Notes: generated by a model not told the origin, from the sequence alone. Shown: positions 34,052-43,820, counted from the first letter of the stretch. The stretch: 64,000 nucleotides of DNA from Odoribacter sp. (GCA_023663145.1 JAMPHZ010000005.1:38321-102320), one strand, 5' to 3'. A program made the numbers and translations.

Positions 34052-35614
34052 TTATTCATTAATGATGTTTTTCTTTGATGAGGCTGAGATGTAGCGCAAC
34101 ATGATGCTGACTTCAGCCACGAGCAGTAACGTGAAGAGGACTGCGAAGATCCAGAAAGTTAATTGTACAGCTCCGGGGGTAACATCGCTTATAGCGATGC
34201 CGGTGGGCATGAGATCCTGTATAATCCAGGGCTGTCTGCCAACTTCTGCTACAATCCATCCCGCTTCACTGCACAGGTAGCAAAGTGGTATGGAGAGTAT
34301 GCCTATCCATAATATCCACGATTTCTCGAGCCATCTGTTTTTCCATCCGGCAGAATAGATGTAGAATACAAAAAGCAAAAGCAACAATCCTCCTATCATC
34401 ACCATCACGCGGAATGCGTAATATGTGAGCGCAACCGGAGGCACAGCATCTTCAGGTTTGTCAAAATATCCGTATCCGAAGTATCTGAAGTTTTCCTTAA
34501 CTATTATTGATGCTGAATCCATGGCTGCCTTATCACCTGCGGCCATGGCATCGTTGTATACCCGTAGCGCTTCCTGTGCTTTGCGACCTATTTGAATTCG
34601 TTCGGCGTATGATACTGTATTCACAGTATCTCCGTCGGGAGTGAGAGCTATGCCTTTCAATAAGTCATTGATGCCCGGCACGAAAGTGTCCGGGTCATGA
34701 TTGGCGAGGATTGACAGTCCATAAGGAATTGAAATTTCGGCATGAATAGCAGGTAAGTTGTCACCAGGTACCTTATCAGTATTAAGTATGCCGAATCCTA
34801 CCAGTTCCTGGCCAACTTTGCCGTCATATAATCCCTCCATGGCGGCGAGCTTCATTGGCTGCACGCGGGCAACGGCTACAGCTGAGCCATCACCGGTATA
34901 GATTGTGAACAGAATCCCGACAAGGCCTACCCAGGCTCCGATCTTAAGCGAACGGTGCATGGCTTCAATATTGCTTTTACGCCATAGCATCCAACAGCTA
35001 ACGCCTATTACGAAAGTTCCTGCAAGAGTCCATCCACTTGCTACAGCGTGGAAAAATTTGTTCATGGCCACGGAGTTGAAGGCAACTTCACAGAAGTTAT
35101 CCATTACATTGCGCATCTGTGCCGGATCAAACTCCATGCCTACCGGATTCTGCATCCATGCGTTGGCCACGAGTATCCACAGTGCCGATAGAGTCACTCC
35201 TACGGTCACAAGCCATGTTGAAATGAGATGGAATCGTTTGCTTACCTTGTCCCATCCAAAAAACATCACGGCTACGAAAGTAGCTTCCATGAAGAACGCA
35301 AATATACCCTCGATTGCAAGAGGAGCACCAAAAATATCGCCTACAAACCAACTGTAGTTACTCCAGTTTGTTCCGAATTCAAATTCAAGTATGATTCCGG
35401 TGGCAACACCAAGAGCGAAATTTATGCCAAAGAGTGTCATCCAAAACTTGGTAATAGCTTTCCACCGCTCATCGCCTGTGCGGAAGTAGGCTGTCTCCAT
35501 GATGGAAATAATCAGCGACAGACCTATTGTAAGCGGGACAAACAGCCAGTGGTACATGGCAGTGAGCGCAAATTGCGCTCTTGACCAATCAACCACATTT
35601 ACAATGTCATTCAT
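34052..35614 (-). CDS. cydA: Cytochrome bd oxidase subunit I
   Basis: CydA carries the three haems (b558, b595, d) and the quinol site of the bd oxidase in the inner membrane. At 520 residues it has the N-terminal haem-ligand region RAQFALTAMYHWLFVPLTIG, the ITKFWMTLFGINFALGVATG helix, the EGIFAFFMEATF region and the conserved GWIVAEVGRQPWIIQ near the C-terminus. The long periplasmic Q loop (about 250-370) is present. It is preceded by a DUF4492 gene, the usual Bacteroidetes arrangement, and followed by cydB. Confidence 0.97.
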   Translation of the reverse strand: MNDIVNVVDWSRAQFALTAMYHWLFVPLTIGLSLIISIMETAYFRTGDERWKAITKFWMTLFGINFALGVATGIILEFEFGTNWSNYSWFVGDIFGAPLAIEGIFAFFMEATFVAVMFFGWDKVSKRFHLISTWLVTVGVTLSALWILVANAWMQNPVGMEFDPAQMRNVMDNFCEVAFNSVAMNKFFHAVASGWTLAGTFVIGVSCWMLWRKSNIEAMHRSLKIGAWVGLVGILFTIYTGDGSAVAVARVQPMKLAAMEGLYDGKVGQELVGFGILNTDKVPGDNLPAIHAEISIPYGLSILANHDPDTFVPGINDLLKGIALTPDGDTVNTVSYAERIQIGRKAQEALRVYNDAMAAGDKAAMDSASIIVKENFRYFGYGYFDKPEDAVPPVALTYYAFRVMVMIGGLLLLLFVFYIYSAGWKNRWLEKSWILWIGILSIPLCYLCSEAGWIVAEVGRQPWIIQDLMPTGIAISDVTPGAVQLTFWIFAVLFTLLLVAEVSIMLRYISASSKKNIINE

Positions 35615-35632
35615 AATAATATTATTTAAAGG

Positions 35633-35854
35633 TTAGTTATTGAATTTTTCAGTTAGGGAATTGCGCACTGCTTGAGCGCGCGATGCATCGTCGGGATACT
35701 CGGTGGCAAGTTTGTCAGGAAAGAAAAATAATTTCAACACCAGAAACATTATCGCGAGTTTAATAAATATTATAAGCCATAAAGTACGGCCGATGGTCAT
35801 TGAGCGAAATCCATCGCGGTAAAATCGATATATGCTTGCAATCTTCGATGCCAT
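35633..35854 (-). CDS. DUF4492 single-pass protein of the cyd operon
   Basis: A 73-residue protein with one membrane segment (about residues 23-44) after a short N-terminal IASIYRFYRDGFRSMTIGR and before a charged cytosolic or periplasmic tail. It matches DUF4492, a small protein found directly upstream of cydA in Bacteroidales and Epsilonproteobacteria, possibly an accessory of the bd oxidase comparable in position to CydX. It is 18 bases before cydA and 6 bases after the AI-2E family gene. Confidence 0.88.
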   Translation of the reverse strand: MASKIASIYRFYRDGFRSMTIGRTLWLIIFIKLAIMFLVLKLFFFPDKLATEYPDDASRAQAVRNSLTEKFNN

Positions 35855-35860
35855 GGCTGT

Positions 35861-36988
35861 TTATTTGGATCTGGTGATTTGATCAAACTCAGATGAGGCC
35901 TCGCGTTTCAGCGCCGGAGTGTCATCACTTCCGTTGATTACGTATTCCTGATAATAAGAGAGAATGAGAGTGGTAAGCGGCAGGGCTATGATCATGCCGA
36001 TCAGTCCGAGCAATGTGCCCCACACTGACAGTGACAATAAAATGATAGCCGGATTAAGCCCCATGGCTTTCCCCATTATCTTAGGCGTTAGAACATAGTC
36101 ACATACACATTGAGATATCAGATATACCAAGCCGCATTTACATAATTCAGGCCAAAATTCAACAGCACCTGTCATTGAACTTATATAGCACACGATTGCC
36201 ACCGGTATTAGGGTAACGTATTGGAAGTATGGGATAAGGTATAGCACGCCTACGAGCATCCCGAGTACAATGGCAAGTGGAATGCCGACAATCGAGAACC
36301 CTATGCAGTAGAACACGGCGGCACATAAGGCTATCAATGCCTGCCCGCGGAAATACCTGTTCATGCTGAATTTTATATCATCGCCAACTTTGTAGGCCAC
36401 CGGTCGAAATTTAGGGGGGACAAGTAATCTGAAACCTTTCATCAGATGCTTGTAGTCGAGTAATACAAAAATAACATATATGAAGGTCAGGAGCCACTCA
36501 AGGGTATGAAGCAGAAGGGTTATGGTATCAGAGATCAGAGAAGAACCTTTGGCCATGAATGTCTGCAGATGTCCTTCCTCAAGTAACCGTATGAAATTAT
36601 CATAGTTTATGTTGTTGGTGAAGAATGTATGGAACGATTCGGGAATGAAAGGAACTCGTAATGAACCTTCGCTTCCGGCTTTGATCATTTCTCCAAGTTG
36701 GTCAATTTCTTTCATCACTGAAGGCACGAAGAAGTATATCAGCATCGATATGATCAGTGTAACCTCAAATAGAGTGATAAAAATAGCGAGACCTCGGCCT
36801 TTGAGTCGCAGAAGCTTACGTGTATATTCAACCAATGGTTCGAGAATATATGCTATGAGGCAGGCAAGGCAGAATGGCAGCAACACATTTTTAAGTATGT
36901 TGATAAGCCACACAGCACCGATTATAAGCAGTGTGCCTATAATCATGCGCACTACCCTGTCGAAAGTGTAAGGACGGCTTGATGTCAT
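35861..36988 (-). CDS. AI-2E family transporter
   Basis: A 375-residue membrane protein of the AI-2E exporter (TerC/YdiK/PerM) family, some members of which act in AI-2 export or Na+/H+ antiport; the substrate here is unknown. Hydrophobic segments occur at about 15-50 (two), 65-85, 150-175, 205-260 (several), 270-300 and 310-345. Landmarks are LLPFCLACLIAYILEPLVEY near the start, the long soluble loop at 85-150, and NPAIILLSLSVWGTLLGLIGMIIALPL near the end. It overlaps the HU-LysM gene by 4 bases. Confidence 0.9.
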   Translation of the reverse strand: MTSSRPYTFDRVVRMIIGTLLIIGAVWLINILKNVLLPFCLACLIAYILEPLVEYTRKLLRLKGRGLAIFITLFEVTLIISMLIYFFVPSVMKEIDQLGEMIKAGSEGSLRVPFIPESFHTFFTNNINYDNFIRLLEEGHLQTFMAKGSSLISDTITLLLHTLEWLLTFIYVIFVLLDYKHLMKGFRLLVPPKFRPVAYKVGDDIKFSMNRYFRGQALIALCAAVFYCIGFSIVGIPLAIVLGMLVGVLYLIPYFQYVTLIPVAIVCYISSMTGAVEFWPELCKCGLVYLISQCVCDYVLTPKIMGKAMGLNPAIILLSLSVWGTLLGLIGMIIALPLTTLILSYYQEYVINGSDDTPALKREASSEFDQITRSK

Positions 36989-38181
36989 AATTTATACTTG
37001 CGGCTTAGTTCGTTCAGGAGGGCCTGAGCCTTGGCGTCGGTTTCTTTTTCAGTAGAACCGGCAAAAGATTCTTTTGCCGGAATCAGTACGCGAGTGCCGG
37101 GTGCAATCTGGTTTGGATTGCCCAATGAGGGATTGGCGTTATAGATGAATATCCAATATTTCTTAACTCCATAGTGGTCACGTGCCATGGTGGTGAGGTA
37201 GCGCGATCGGGAGACTGTATCGTAAATCGGCTGATCTTGTGAAGGTGGTTCGGCTGAAGCTGAAGACGAGATTTCTGCAGGTGCCGGAGTCTCATCGGCC
37301 TGTACATCCACGGGTACGGAAGATTCGGTGATGGTTAGATATGGATCTTCCAAATCTTCGGTTGTGGTTTCCTCGGATAAGCTTTCTCCAATTGTAGTAT
37401 CTTCAGGTAACTGATATTGAGATATGGCCTTGCCTGCAAAGAATCCGGCGATTAAGCCTATGATAAGTCCGATAAGTATACCTATGAGAAGCCAAAGTTT
37501 ATTTCGGCCTGAATGTTCAATCTCTACGTATCGTATTTCGGGTTCCGGATAGGATGTCACAGGTTCACAGTCAGATTGTAGTTTCGGCTCAAGGGGTTGT
37601 TGGGGTGTGACAGTCATAACAGGCTCGGCAGGCTCATTTGACATGGAAGGTCCCGTTTCGTCCATTGCTGTTGTGACTGTGTCATCAGGAATAACGGCTT
37701 GTTGTTCCGTACTCATTGAGACGTCATATTCGGCAACAGATTCTATGTGTTCTTTCTGACTGATTGATTCCGGTTCTGATTCATATGCTGTATCCGGTTC
37801 CGGTTCAATTCTCGTTACCGTTGTGGATGTTTCTTCAGGTTGCGGTGTAATTTCACGAGGTTTTTCGTCCTTTTCTTCGTCAATTAGATTTAGTTCAGAT
37901 TCTGTGACACCATCGTTTAATTCTACAGCGCTGAATGCTGCAAACGGTTCGTTGGCAATGGACGCAAGGATGGGGTCGGCCATGAATTTTACCGGTTGTG
38001 CAGGGTCATCTACCGAGCGGAATTCCCCTACTCCTTTTACAATCACATTTTCGCCGTTGAGAAGACCTTCCTCGATTATTCCGAAGAAGTGATGCAGGAA
38101 CCTGCGCGCTTCGGCAGGATCACACCCTGCCTTGTCGGCCAGAATATTTATTAGCTTTGGAAGATTAATTGATTCTTTCAT
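36985..38181 (-). CDS. HU-type DNA-binding domain fused through a membrane helix to LysM
   Basis: A composite protein of about 398 residues. Residues 1-95 read as a HU/IHF-like fold (SINLPKLINILADKAGCDPA, GLLNGENVIVKGVGEF). A long acidic Pro/Glu/Thr-rich linker follows, then a Gly-zipper-like membrane helix (KLWLLIGILIGLIIGLIAGF), a second acidic linker and a C-terminal LysM (YLTTMARDHYGVKKYWIFIY, NPNQIAPGTRVLIP). The topology predicted is HU in the cytosol and LysM on peptidoglycan, so it could tie DNA to the cell wall. The open frame begins 15 codons earlier, but the ATG at 38181 fits the domain start. It overlaps the adjacent HU gene by 17 bases. HU-SPOR fusions of similar plan are known in Bacteroidota. 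Confidence 0.85.
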   Translation of the reverse strand: MKESINLPKLINILADKAGCDPAEARRFLHHFFGIIEEGLLNGENVIVKGVGEFRSVDDPAQPVKFMADPILASIANEPFAAFSAVELNDGVTESELNLIDEEKDEKPREITPQPEETSTTVTRIEPEPDTAYESEPESISQKEHIESVAEYDVSMSTEQQAVIPDDTVTTAMDETGPSMSNEPAEPVMTVTPQQPLEPKLQSDCEPVTSYPEPEIRYVEIEHSGRNKLWLLIGILIGLIIGLIAGFFAGKAISQYQLPEDTTIGESLSEETTTEDLEDPYLTITESSVPVDVQADETPAPAEISSSASAEPPSQDQPIYDTVSRSRYLTTMARDHYGVKKYWIFIYNANPSLGNPNQIAPGTRVLIPAKESFAGSTEKETDAKAQALLNELSRKYKL

Positions 38182-38455
38182 GGCTGATGATTTTTTTACG
38201 CAGCATTGCCGCAGGTTGAAATTCAACGTTTATTTGTGGTGGCAACAGCATTTTACGGCCTGTTGAACGGTCAATTATTATTTCCTCATCAGATTTGATT
38301 GTAAGGAAATTCCCGAAAGACGGAACAGCTATGGTTGACAGAGATCGAGCCTGACTCTGTAATATGTCAGCAAATGCTTCTGTTAGCTCTGCGGCATGTG
38401 CAGGTGTGCAGCCCAATGCAGATGCTACTTTGGCGTTGAATGTCTTGGAATCCAT
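38165..38455 (-). CDS. HU-family DNA-binding protein
   Basis: A 96-residue protein with the HU/IHF plan: two N-terminal helices (NAKVASALGCTPAHAAELTEAF), strands with VPSFGNFLTI, an extended arm region carrying RSTGRKMLLPPQ and a final FQPAAMLRKKI helix. It probably bends or coats DNA, alone or as a heterodimer with the HU domain of the next gene. It overlaps umuC by one base (TAATG) and the HU-LysM gene by 17 bases, so its synthesis is coupled to both. Confidence 0.9.
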   Translation of the reverse strand: MDSKTFNAKVASALGCTPAHAAELTEAFADILQSQARSLSTIAVPSFGNFLTIKSDEEIIIDRSTGRKMLLPPQINVEFQPAAMLRKKIISHERIN

Positions 38456-39735
38456 TATATTCTTATTTTGGGGGTGTTTACAATTATAATATCACTCATT
38501 TTCATTGAATAAAGACGTGAACGGTGTTCACTCTTTACAAATGATTCTATCGGGAGATAACCTGCAAGATGTATTGTGTCACGGGCTATCGAGCGGTTGT
38601 TGATTTCGTCGATTGTTTTCATCAAGGTTGCGCGTCGTGTACGCGTAGACTCATCTGTGAATAATGACCGGCGTATAGCATTTGTCGGGATTGTTTCAGA
38701 AACGAGAATTCCTGCTTTCTTATAATAATATCCTTTCCGGAATACTGATCGAAGGCATGATATGGCGGCTTCTGTGATGGCGATGGTGTCGGAAGTGGCC
38801 TCAGCAAGGTTGCGGTGCGACGAGTTGATATATTGCTCGAGGTCATTGCGGAATGCGTTTGTGCGGATGAATACAGATATCGATACCGCTGCAAGATTGT
38901 GCTCGCGTAGACGTCGTGAGATTATAGTGGCAAAGTGAGCAACCGCTTGTCTCAAATTGTCGAAGTCTGTAATCATGTCACCGAATGATCTTGAGCAACA
39001 CATCTGCCGTGTCGTATTTATATGGCTTTCATCAAGAGTGCAAGGTTGACCGTTTAGTTCACGCCAAGTGCGTTCAGTTGTTATGTTAAAGTACTGCTTA
39101 ATGGTACTTTCACTCATGTCAGCTAATTGCAGGGCTGTATCAATACCTATCATGTTGAGTTGCTTTACAAGCCTGCGCCCGATCCCCCATACCTCTCCTA
39201 CAGGTGTTAGGGATAGAGCCTTACGTCGTTGCTCCTCGTTGCCTATCATGCATGACGAATGGTAAGCAGGGTATTTTTTTGCAAACCGTGCAGCTATTTT
39301 GGCAAGTGTTTTTGTAGGTGCGATTCCTATAGAGGTGGGGATTCCGGTGTGACGACGCACACGTTTTGCAATCTTGCGCCCCATATCAGGCAAGGTGTCG
39401 GTCTTAAAGCCATCCAGTTGCATGAATGCCTCATCCACAGAGTATATCTCAATATCAGGCACCAATGCTTCTATGGTGGCCATCACCCGGGATGACATGT
39501 CACAGTAGAGACGATGATTGCCGGATATAACCCGCAGCCCGTGGCTACCACAGAGTGAACTTATTTTAAAGAATGGATCACCTCGTCTTATACCCAATGC
39601 CTTGGCTTCATTTGAAAGAGCCACGGCGCAACCATCGTTATTCGATAGGACCACAACAGGAATGTCCCGCAGTGCGGGATTGAAGACGCGTTCGCACGAC
39701 ACAAAAAAATTGTTGCAGTCTATAAGCCCTACCAT
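38455..39735 (-). CDS. umuC: UmuC-type Y-family DNA polymerase (Pol V)
   Basis: The catalytic subunit of translesion polymerase V, which copies damaged DNA with low fidelity. The protein starts [18 protein letters not shown] (metal-binding Asp6), with YSVDEAFM carrying the second acidic pair, [18 protein letters not shown] finger residues and VWGIGRRL (helix-hairpin-helix). The open frame extends 10 codons upstream into umuD, but the family begins at MVGLID, so I use the ATG at 39735 (427 residues). It lies 19 bases after umuD. The C-terminal HU gene junction overlaps by one base. Confidence 0.95.
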   Translation of the reverse strand: MVGLIDCNNFFVSCERVFNPALRDIPVVVLSNNDGCAVALSNEAKALGIRRGDPFFKISSLCGSHGLRVISGNHRLYCDMSSRVMATIEALVPDIEIYSVDEAFMQLDGFKTDTLPDMGRKIAKRVRRHTGIPTSIGIAPTKTLAKIAARFAKKYPAYHSSCMIGNEEQRRKALSLTPVGEVWGIGRRLVKQLNMIGIDTALQLADMSESTIKQYFNITTERTWRELNGQPCTLDESHINTTRQMCCSRSFGDMITDFDNLRQAVAHFATIISRRLREHNLAAVSISVFIRTNAFRNDLEQYINSSHRNLAEATSDTIAITEAAISCLRSVFRKGYYYKKAGILVSETIPTNAIRRSLFTDESTRTRRATLMKTIDEINNRSIARDTIHLAGYLPIESFVKSEHRSRLYSMKMSDIIIVNTPKIRI

Positions 39736-39754
39736 GGTAAAAAGTGTAAGGCTG

Positions 39755-40210
39755 TTATATGGCACGGCGCCGCCGGTGTTGTTTTATGGTGTATGTGACC
39801 ACCCCCCAAACTTCGAAATGACTGTCGGGTGTGACAAGTATAGGATCGAATTGCTCGTTGGAAGGTATCAACCATACATCGTTGCCACGCAAGGAAATTC
39901 GCTTGAGTGTGAAATCGCCGTCAAGGCAACACACAGCGAGATCACCATCGGCCGGCTCAATTGAACGGTCAATTACCAATATGTCACCTGGATCAATACC
40001 TTCCCCAATCATCGAGTCTCCCGATACCCTGCCGTAAAATGTAGCAGCCGGATGATGTATAAGCTCATGGTTGAGGTCGATGGACTCTGATATATAATCT
40101 TGTGCCGGTGAAGGGAATCCGGCCTGGATACCCTGGTCGGCAAAAGGAAGTGCGACATGGGATGTAAGATCCGGGGTCAATATATCAATTATAACCTGCG
40201 TGTCATGCAT
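39755..40210 (-). CDS. umuD: UmuD-type SOS mutagenesis protein (LexA-fold autoprotease)
   Basis: The regulatory subunit of polymerase V, activated when RecA filaments trigger self-cleavage. The 151-residue protein has the cleavage site Ala30-Gly31 (IQAGFPSP), the nucleophile Ser66 in SGDSM and the general base Lys103 in FTLKRI, so autoproteolysis should be intact. It is immediately followed by umuC. I looked for a LexA-type palindrome upstream and found none I would defend; the gap to the upstream glycosyltransferase gene is only 31 bases. Confidence 0.95.
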   Translation of the reverse strand: MHDTQVIIDILTPDLTSHVALPFADQGIQAGFPSPAQDYISESIDLNHELIHHPAATFYGRVSGDSMIGEGIDPGDILVIDRSIEPADGDLAVCCLDGDFTLKRISLRGNDVWLIPSNEQFDPILVTPDSHFEVWGVVTYTIKQHRRRRAI

Positions 40211-40241
40211 GGCGAGAAGAGTGATATGTTAAGATAGATAA

Positions 40242-41186
40242 TCAGTCAAACAACTCAGTTTCCACGGCGTAGCGGGGGCGTTGTTTTGACTCTATATAGA
40301 TTTTGCCGATATATTGTCCTACTATGCCGATAGATATCAGAATAAGTGAGCCGAGGAACCACACTGACAGGATCAGTGATGTCCAACCGGATATTGCGTA
40401 ACCTGACATATAAGATATTAGGGCCCACACCGCTATGGCTATACTGAGAATCATGAGAGATACACCCAGACGCAGTATCCATGTGATTGGCTTGGCTGAG
40501 AAGGATATTATACCTTCGGCTGCGAGTGAGAACAGTTTACGATATGAGTATTTGGATTCGCCGGCCGTACGTTCGGCCCGTGGGTATGTCACGATCGCGG
40601 TCTTAAGGCCAAGCTGTGCTATTATACCTCTGAGGTATATGTTGCGTTCACCATAGGCGCTGAGCATGTGCAGGGCGCGGTTGCTCATAAGGCGGTATTC
40701 CGCATGGTTGCCTACTGTCTCAAGCCCAAGTGAGCGTTGCACGCGATAATATGATAACGCAGTAGTGCGTTTCGCCCATGAATCACGTTCCCGTGATGAT
40801 CGCACACCGAATACAATCTCGGCTCCCTTGTCAAACTCCTCTACCATGTGTGGTAAGGCGCCGGGATCATCCTGAAGGTCAGCATCCATTGTCACGCAGG
40901 CGTCGCAACGGTCGGTGACTGCTTCCATGCCGGCAATCAAGGCAAATTGCTGACCCCGGTTATGAGCCAACAATAAGCCTTTTATGCGATTGTCGCGGGC
41001 ATGATGGGCAGATATTATGTCCCATGTCGAGTCTTTGCTGCCGTCATCCACACACATTATATAAGAGTCGGATGCGATGAGTCCACGTGCTGTCATTGAC
41101 TCAAGGCAGCCTGAAATTACCTCCAGCGTGTGGGGTAAAGTCTCCTGTTCATTATAGCAGGGAATTACAATGGCGAGACGGATCAT
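40242..41186 (-). CDS. Family 2 glycosyltransferase, DPM1/GtrB-like
   Basis: A 314-residue GT2 enzyme that probably transfers a sugar to undecaprenyl phosphate. It has AIVIPCYNEQETLPHTLEVI, CVDDGSKDSTWD and the metal-binding TMDADLQDDP, then YPRAERTAGESKYSYRKLF, the usual RxxGxSKY motif of dolichyl/undecaprenyl-phosphate mannosyl- and glucosyl-transferases. Two C-terminal membrane helices are at about 230-255 and 265-290. It lies 23 bases after proS and 31 before umuD. The sugar is unknown; O-antigen modification or lipid A decoration are possible. Confidence 0.9.
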   Translation of the reverse strand: MIRLAIVIPCYNEQETLPHTLEVISGCLESMTARGLIASDSYIMCVDDGSKDSTWDIISAHHARDNRIKGLLLAHNRGQQFALIAGMEAVTDRCDACVTMDADLQDDPGALPHMVEEFDKGAEIVFGVRSSRERDSWAKRTTALSYYRVQRSLGLETVGNHAEYRLMSNRALHMLSAYGERNIYLRGIIAQLGLKTAIVTYPRAERTAGESKYSYRKLFSLAAEGIISFSAKPITWILRLGVSLMILSIAIAVWALISYMSGYAISGWTSLILSVWFLGSLILISIGIVGQYIGKIYIESKQRPRYAVETELFD

Positions 41187-41209
41187 GGTACAATTTTTAT
41201 CAAGTTGTA

Positions 41210-42691
41210 TCAGTAGGCGCGGGCTATGATAACTCTGCGTTTAGATGGCTTTCCGGTTACCATGCATTTACCTTCCTCTTCCTCGCCGTCGAGCGGTATG
41301 CATCTGATTGTCGCTTTTGTCTCGGCTTTAATGCGTTCCTCGGTCTCTGTAGTGCCGTCCCAATGGCATAGGAAAAATCCGCCATCTTCAATGCGCTCCT
41401 TGAATTCATCATAAGAGTCGACTTTATAGATGCGTTGATCACGCAACTTCAGCGCTTTCTGGTAGATATTGTTCTGGATATCTTCGAGGAGTGTATTGAT
41501 AGTGTCGGCAATTCCTGCTAAAGGCATTATCTGCTTTTCGAGAGTGTCTCGACGCATTACCTCAACGGTACCTTCTGCCAGGTCACGTGCTCCGATAGCA
41601 AGGCGTACAGGTACACCTTTGAGTTCATAATCGGCAAACTTGAAGCCTGGACGGCGTTTGTCGTCATCATCATATTTTACGCTGATGCCTAATTGACCAA
41701 GACGTTCCACGATGGGCATTACAGCTTCGGTGATTGCTGCGAGTTGTTCGGCGTTCTTGAATATGGGAACGATTGCAACCTGGATGGGGGCGAGGTGGGG
41801 AGGTAGCACGAGACCGTTATCATCGGAGTGCGCCATTATTAGAGCGCCCATAAGGCGGGTGGATACACCCCAGGAGTTGGCCCACACGTATTCGGGTTGG
41901 TTGTCTTTGTTTACGAATGTTACGTCAAAGGCTTTGGCAAAGTTCTGCCCGAGATTGTGGGATGTACCGCTTTGAAGTGCTTTGCCATCCTGCATCATAG
42001 CTTCTATGGTATAGGTGTTTAGGGCCCCGGCAAATCGCTCGTTAGCTGTTTTCACGCCGATTATTACTGGCAGTCCCATGTAGCGGCGGGCAAACTCGGC
42101 ATAGAGATTTATCATCTGCACTGTGCGCTTTTCTGATTCTTCGGCAGTGGCGTGAGCGCAATGTCCTTCCTGCCACAGGAATTCGGCGGTGCGAAGGAAC
42201 ATGCGGGTCCGCATTTCCCAACGCATCACGTTGCACCATTGGTTGCATATGACAGGCAGGTCACGGTAAGAATGGATCCAATTTTTATATGTACCCCATA
42301 TTATTGTTTCAGATGTAGGACGCACTATCAGCTCTTCCTCAAGACGGGCATCAGGATCTACGATTACACCGGTCCCGTTGGGGTCGTTTTTGAGACGGTA
42401 GTGGGTTACTACAGCACATTCCTTGGCGAAGCCCTCAACGTGTTCGGCTTCACGGCAGAGAAATGATTTGGGAATAAGCAGAGGAAAATAGGCGTTTTTT
42501 ACGCCGGTTTCCTTGAACATACGATCGAGAGTCTGCTGCATCTTTTCCCAGATCGCATATCCATAGGGCTTTATGACCATACAGCCGCGCACTGCGGATT
42601 GCTCGGCAAGGTCGGCTTTTACCACGAGTTCATTATACCATTGCGAATAGTTGTCCTGACGCTTGGTAAGATGTTGAAGTTCTATTGCCAT
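41210..42691 (-). CDS. proS: Prolyl-tRNA synthetase (archaeal/eukaryal-type ProS)
   Basis: A class II aminoacyl-tRNA synthetase charging tRNA-Pro. At 493 residues it is the short type without an inserted editing domain. Landmarks are the start [39 protein letters not shown] (motif 1), the motif 2 loop [40 protein letters not shown] (motif 3), and a C-terminal domain ending in the characteristic aromatic AY. The open frame runs 6 codons further upstream, but relatives start at MAxEL, so I use the ATG at 42691. Confidence 0.96.
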   Translation of the reverse strand: MAIELQHLTKRQDNYSQWYNELVVKADLAEQSAVRGCMVIKPYGYAIWEKMQQTLDRMFKETGVKNAYFPLLIPKSFLCREAEHVEGFAKECAVVTHYRLKNDPNGTGVIVDPDARLEEELIVRPTSETIIWGTYKNWIHSYRDLPVICNQWCNVMRWEMRTRMFLRTAEFLWQEGHCAHATAEESEKRTVQMINLYAEFARRYMGLPVIIGVKTANERFAGALNTYTIEAMMQDGKALQSGTSHNLGQNFAKAFDVTFVNKDNQPEYVWANSWGVSTRLMGALIMAHSDDNGLVLPPHLAPIQVAIVPIFKNAEQLAAITEAVMPIVERLGQLGISVKYDDDDKRRPGFKFADYELKGVPVRLAIGARDLAEGTVEVMRRDTLEKQIMPLAGIADTINTLLEDIQNNIYQKALKLRDQRIYKVDSYDEFKERIEDGGFFLCHWDGTTETEERIKAETKATIRCIPLDGEEEEGKCMVTGKPSKRRVIIARAY

Positions 42692-42722
42692 ATTTTTGTG
42701 TTGGTTCAATGTTATTGAACTG

Positions 42723-42755
42723 CAAATTTAGCAAAAAACTATGAAACTATTCCAA
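42723..42755 (-). promoter_or_regulatory. Candidate promoter of the proS run
   Basis: On the minus strand TAAATTTG (complement of 42723-42730) is a perfect -7 element; the nearest TTG (complement of 42753-42755) is 22 bases upstream, two more than in the best promoters here. Confidence 0.5.
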
Positions 42756-42802
42756 TTTAATTCATACTTTTATTTTACTTGAGGCAAGCGCGGGTAAAAA
42801 TA

Positions 42803-42833
42803 TTGCGGGCATGAGAAAAAATGCGTAACTTTG
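42803..42833 (+). promoter_or_regulatory. Promoter of ftsY-rimO
   Basis: TTG (42803-42805), 20 bases, TAACTTTG (42826-42833): a full Bacteroidota promoter, leaving a leader of roughly 17 bases before the ftsY ATG. Confidence 0.78.
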
Positions 42834-42856
42834 CACGATAAACCTCAAATTGCAAT

Positions 42857-43819
42857 ATGGGATTCTTCAGCATTTTTTCAAAAGATAAAAAGAAGACGCT
42901 TGACAAGGGTCTTGAAAAGACGAAGGAGGGCGTATTCGGTCGCCTTAAGCGTGCCTTTGTGGGGCGTCGTGTTATAAATGATGATTTTCTTGATGAACTT
43001 GAAGAGATCTTTATCTCAAGTGATGTGGGCGTGGAGACTACGTTGCGCATCATTGACCGCATCAAGGATCGTGCCTCACGTGACCGCTATGTGGGTATGG
43101 ATGAGCTTAATGAAATGCTCGTCGAGGAAATCACGGAACTTTTGGCCGAGAATGAGAACGGCACAGATGCCGGAGACTTTTCCCTGCCACAAGGTTGTTC
43201 GCGTCCTTATGTGATAATGGTTGTCGGAGTTAATGGCGTGGGCAAGACCACAACTATCGGCAAAATGGCTGCGCAATATAAGGCAGCCGGTTATAAGGTA
43301 GTGCTTGGTGCGGCTGATACATTCCGTGCCGCTGCCATAGAGCAGCTTGATGAATGGGGACATCGTGCTGACGTTCCTGTGGTAAAGCAGAAATTAGGCA
43401 GCGATGCCGCTGCTGTCGCTTATGATACATTATCATCGGCCGTAGCGTCAGGAGCAGACGTTGTCATAATTGATACGGCAGGTCGTCTTCATAACAAGAA
43501 GGGTTTGATGGACGAACTCTCTAAAATAAAACGTACGATGCAAAAGGTTATACCTGACGCTCCACAGGAGGTGCTGTTGGTTCTTGATGGCTCTACCGGG
43601 CAGAATGCATTTGAGCAAGCGCGGCAGTTTTCTGAGGCTACGCAAGTGACACATCTTGCAGTGACAAAGCTTGACGGAACAGCCAAAGGCGGTGTGGTGA
43701 TCGGCATCAGCGATCAGTTCAAGATCCCTGTGAAATACATTGGCTTGGGCGAGGGTATCAACGACCTGCAGGTATTCAATCGGCGTGAGTTCGTTGAGTC
43801 GTTATTCGGTAACCGCTGA
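42857..43819 (+). CDS. ftsY: Signal recognition particle receptor FtsY
   Basis: FtsY is the membrane-associated SRP receptor GTPase that docks ribosomes making inner-membrane proteins. The 320-residue protein has only the short NG core: a four-helix N domain, then the G domain with GVNGVGKTTTIGKMA (G1), DTFRAAAIEQL, DTAGRLHNK (G3), TKLDGTAKGG (G4) and GLGEGINDLQVF. The long acidic A domain of E. coli FtsY is absent, which is usual outside Gammaproteobacteria. One base separates it from rimO. Confidence 0.97.
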   Translation: MGFFSIFSKDKKKTLDKGLEKTKEGVFGRLKRAFVGRRVINDDFLDELEEIFISSDVGVETTLRIIDRIKDRASRDRYVGMDELNEMLVEEITELLAENENGTDAGDFSLPQGCSRPYVIMVVGVNGVGKTTTIGKMAAQYKAAGYKVVLGAADTFRAAAIEQLDEWGHRADVPVVKQKLGSDAAAVAYDTLSSAVASGADVVIIDTAGRLHNKKGLMDELSKIKRTMQKVIPDAPQEVLLVLDGSTGQNAFEQARQFSEATQVTHLAVTKLDGTAKGGVVIGISDQFKIPVKYIGLGEGINDLQVFNRREFVESLFGNR

Positions 43820-43820
43820 T

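Noticed and set aside
39736..39765. Ten-codon upstream extension of umuC
   Set aside because: UmuC proteins begin with the metal-binding [11 protein letters not shown] segment, and the extension overlaps the umuD end.
43740..43820. Upstream extension of rimO into ftsY
   Set aside because: The family start MGRRKVNIITMGCSKN is at 43821, directly after the ftsY stop; the extension merely reads ftsY sequence in another frame.
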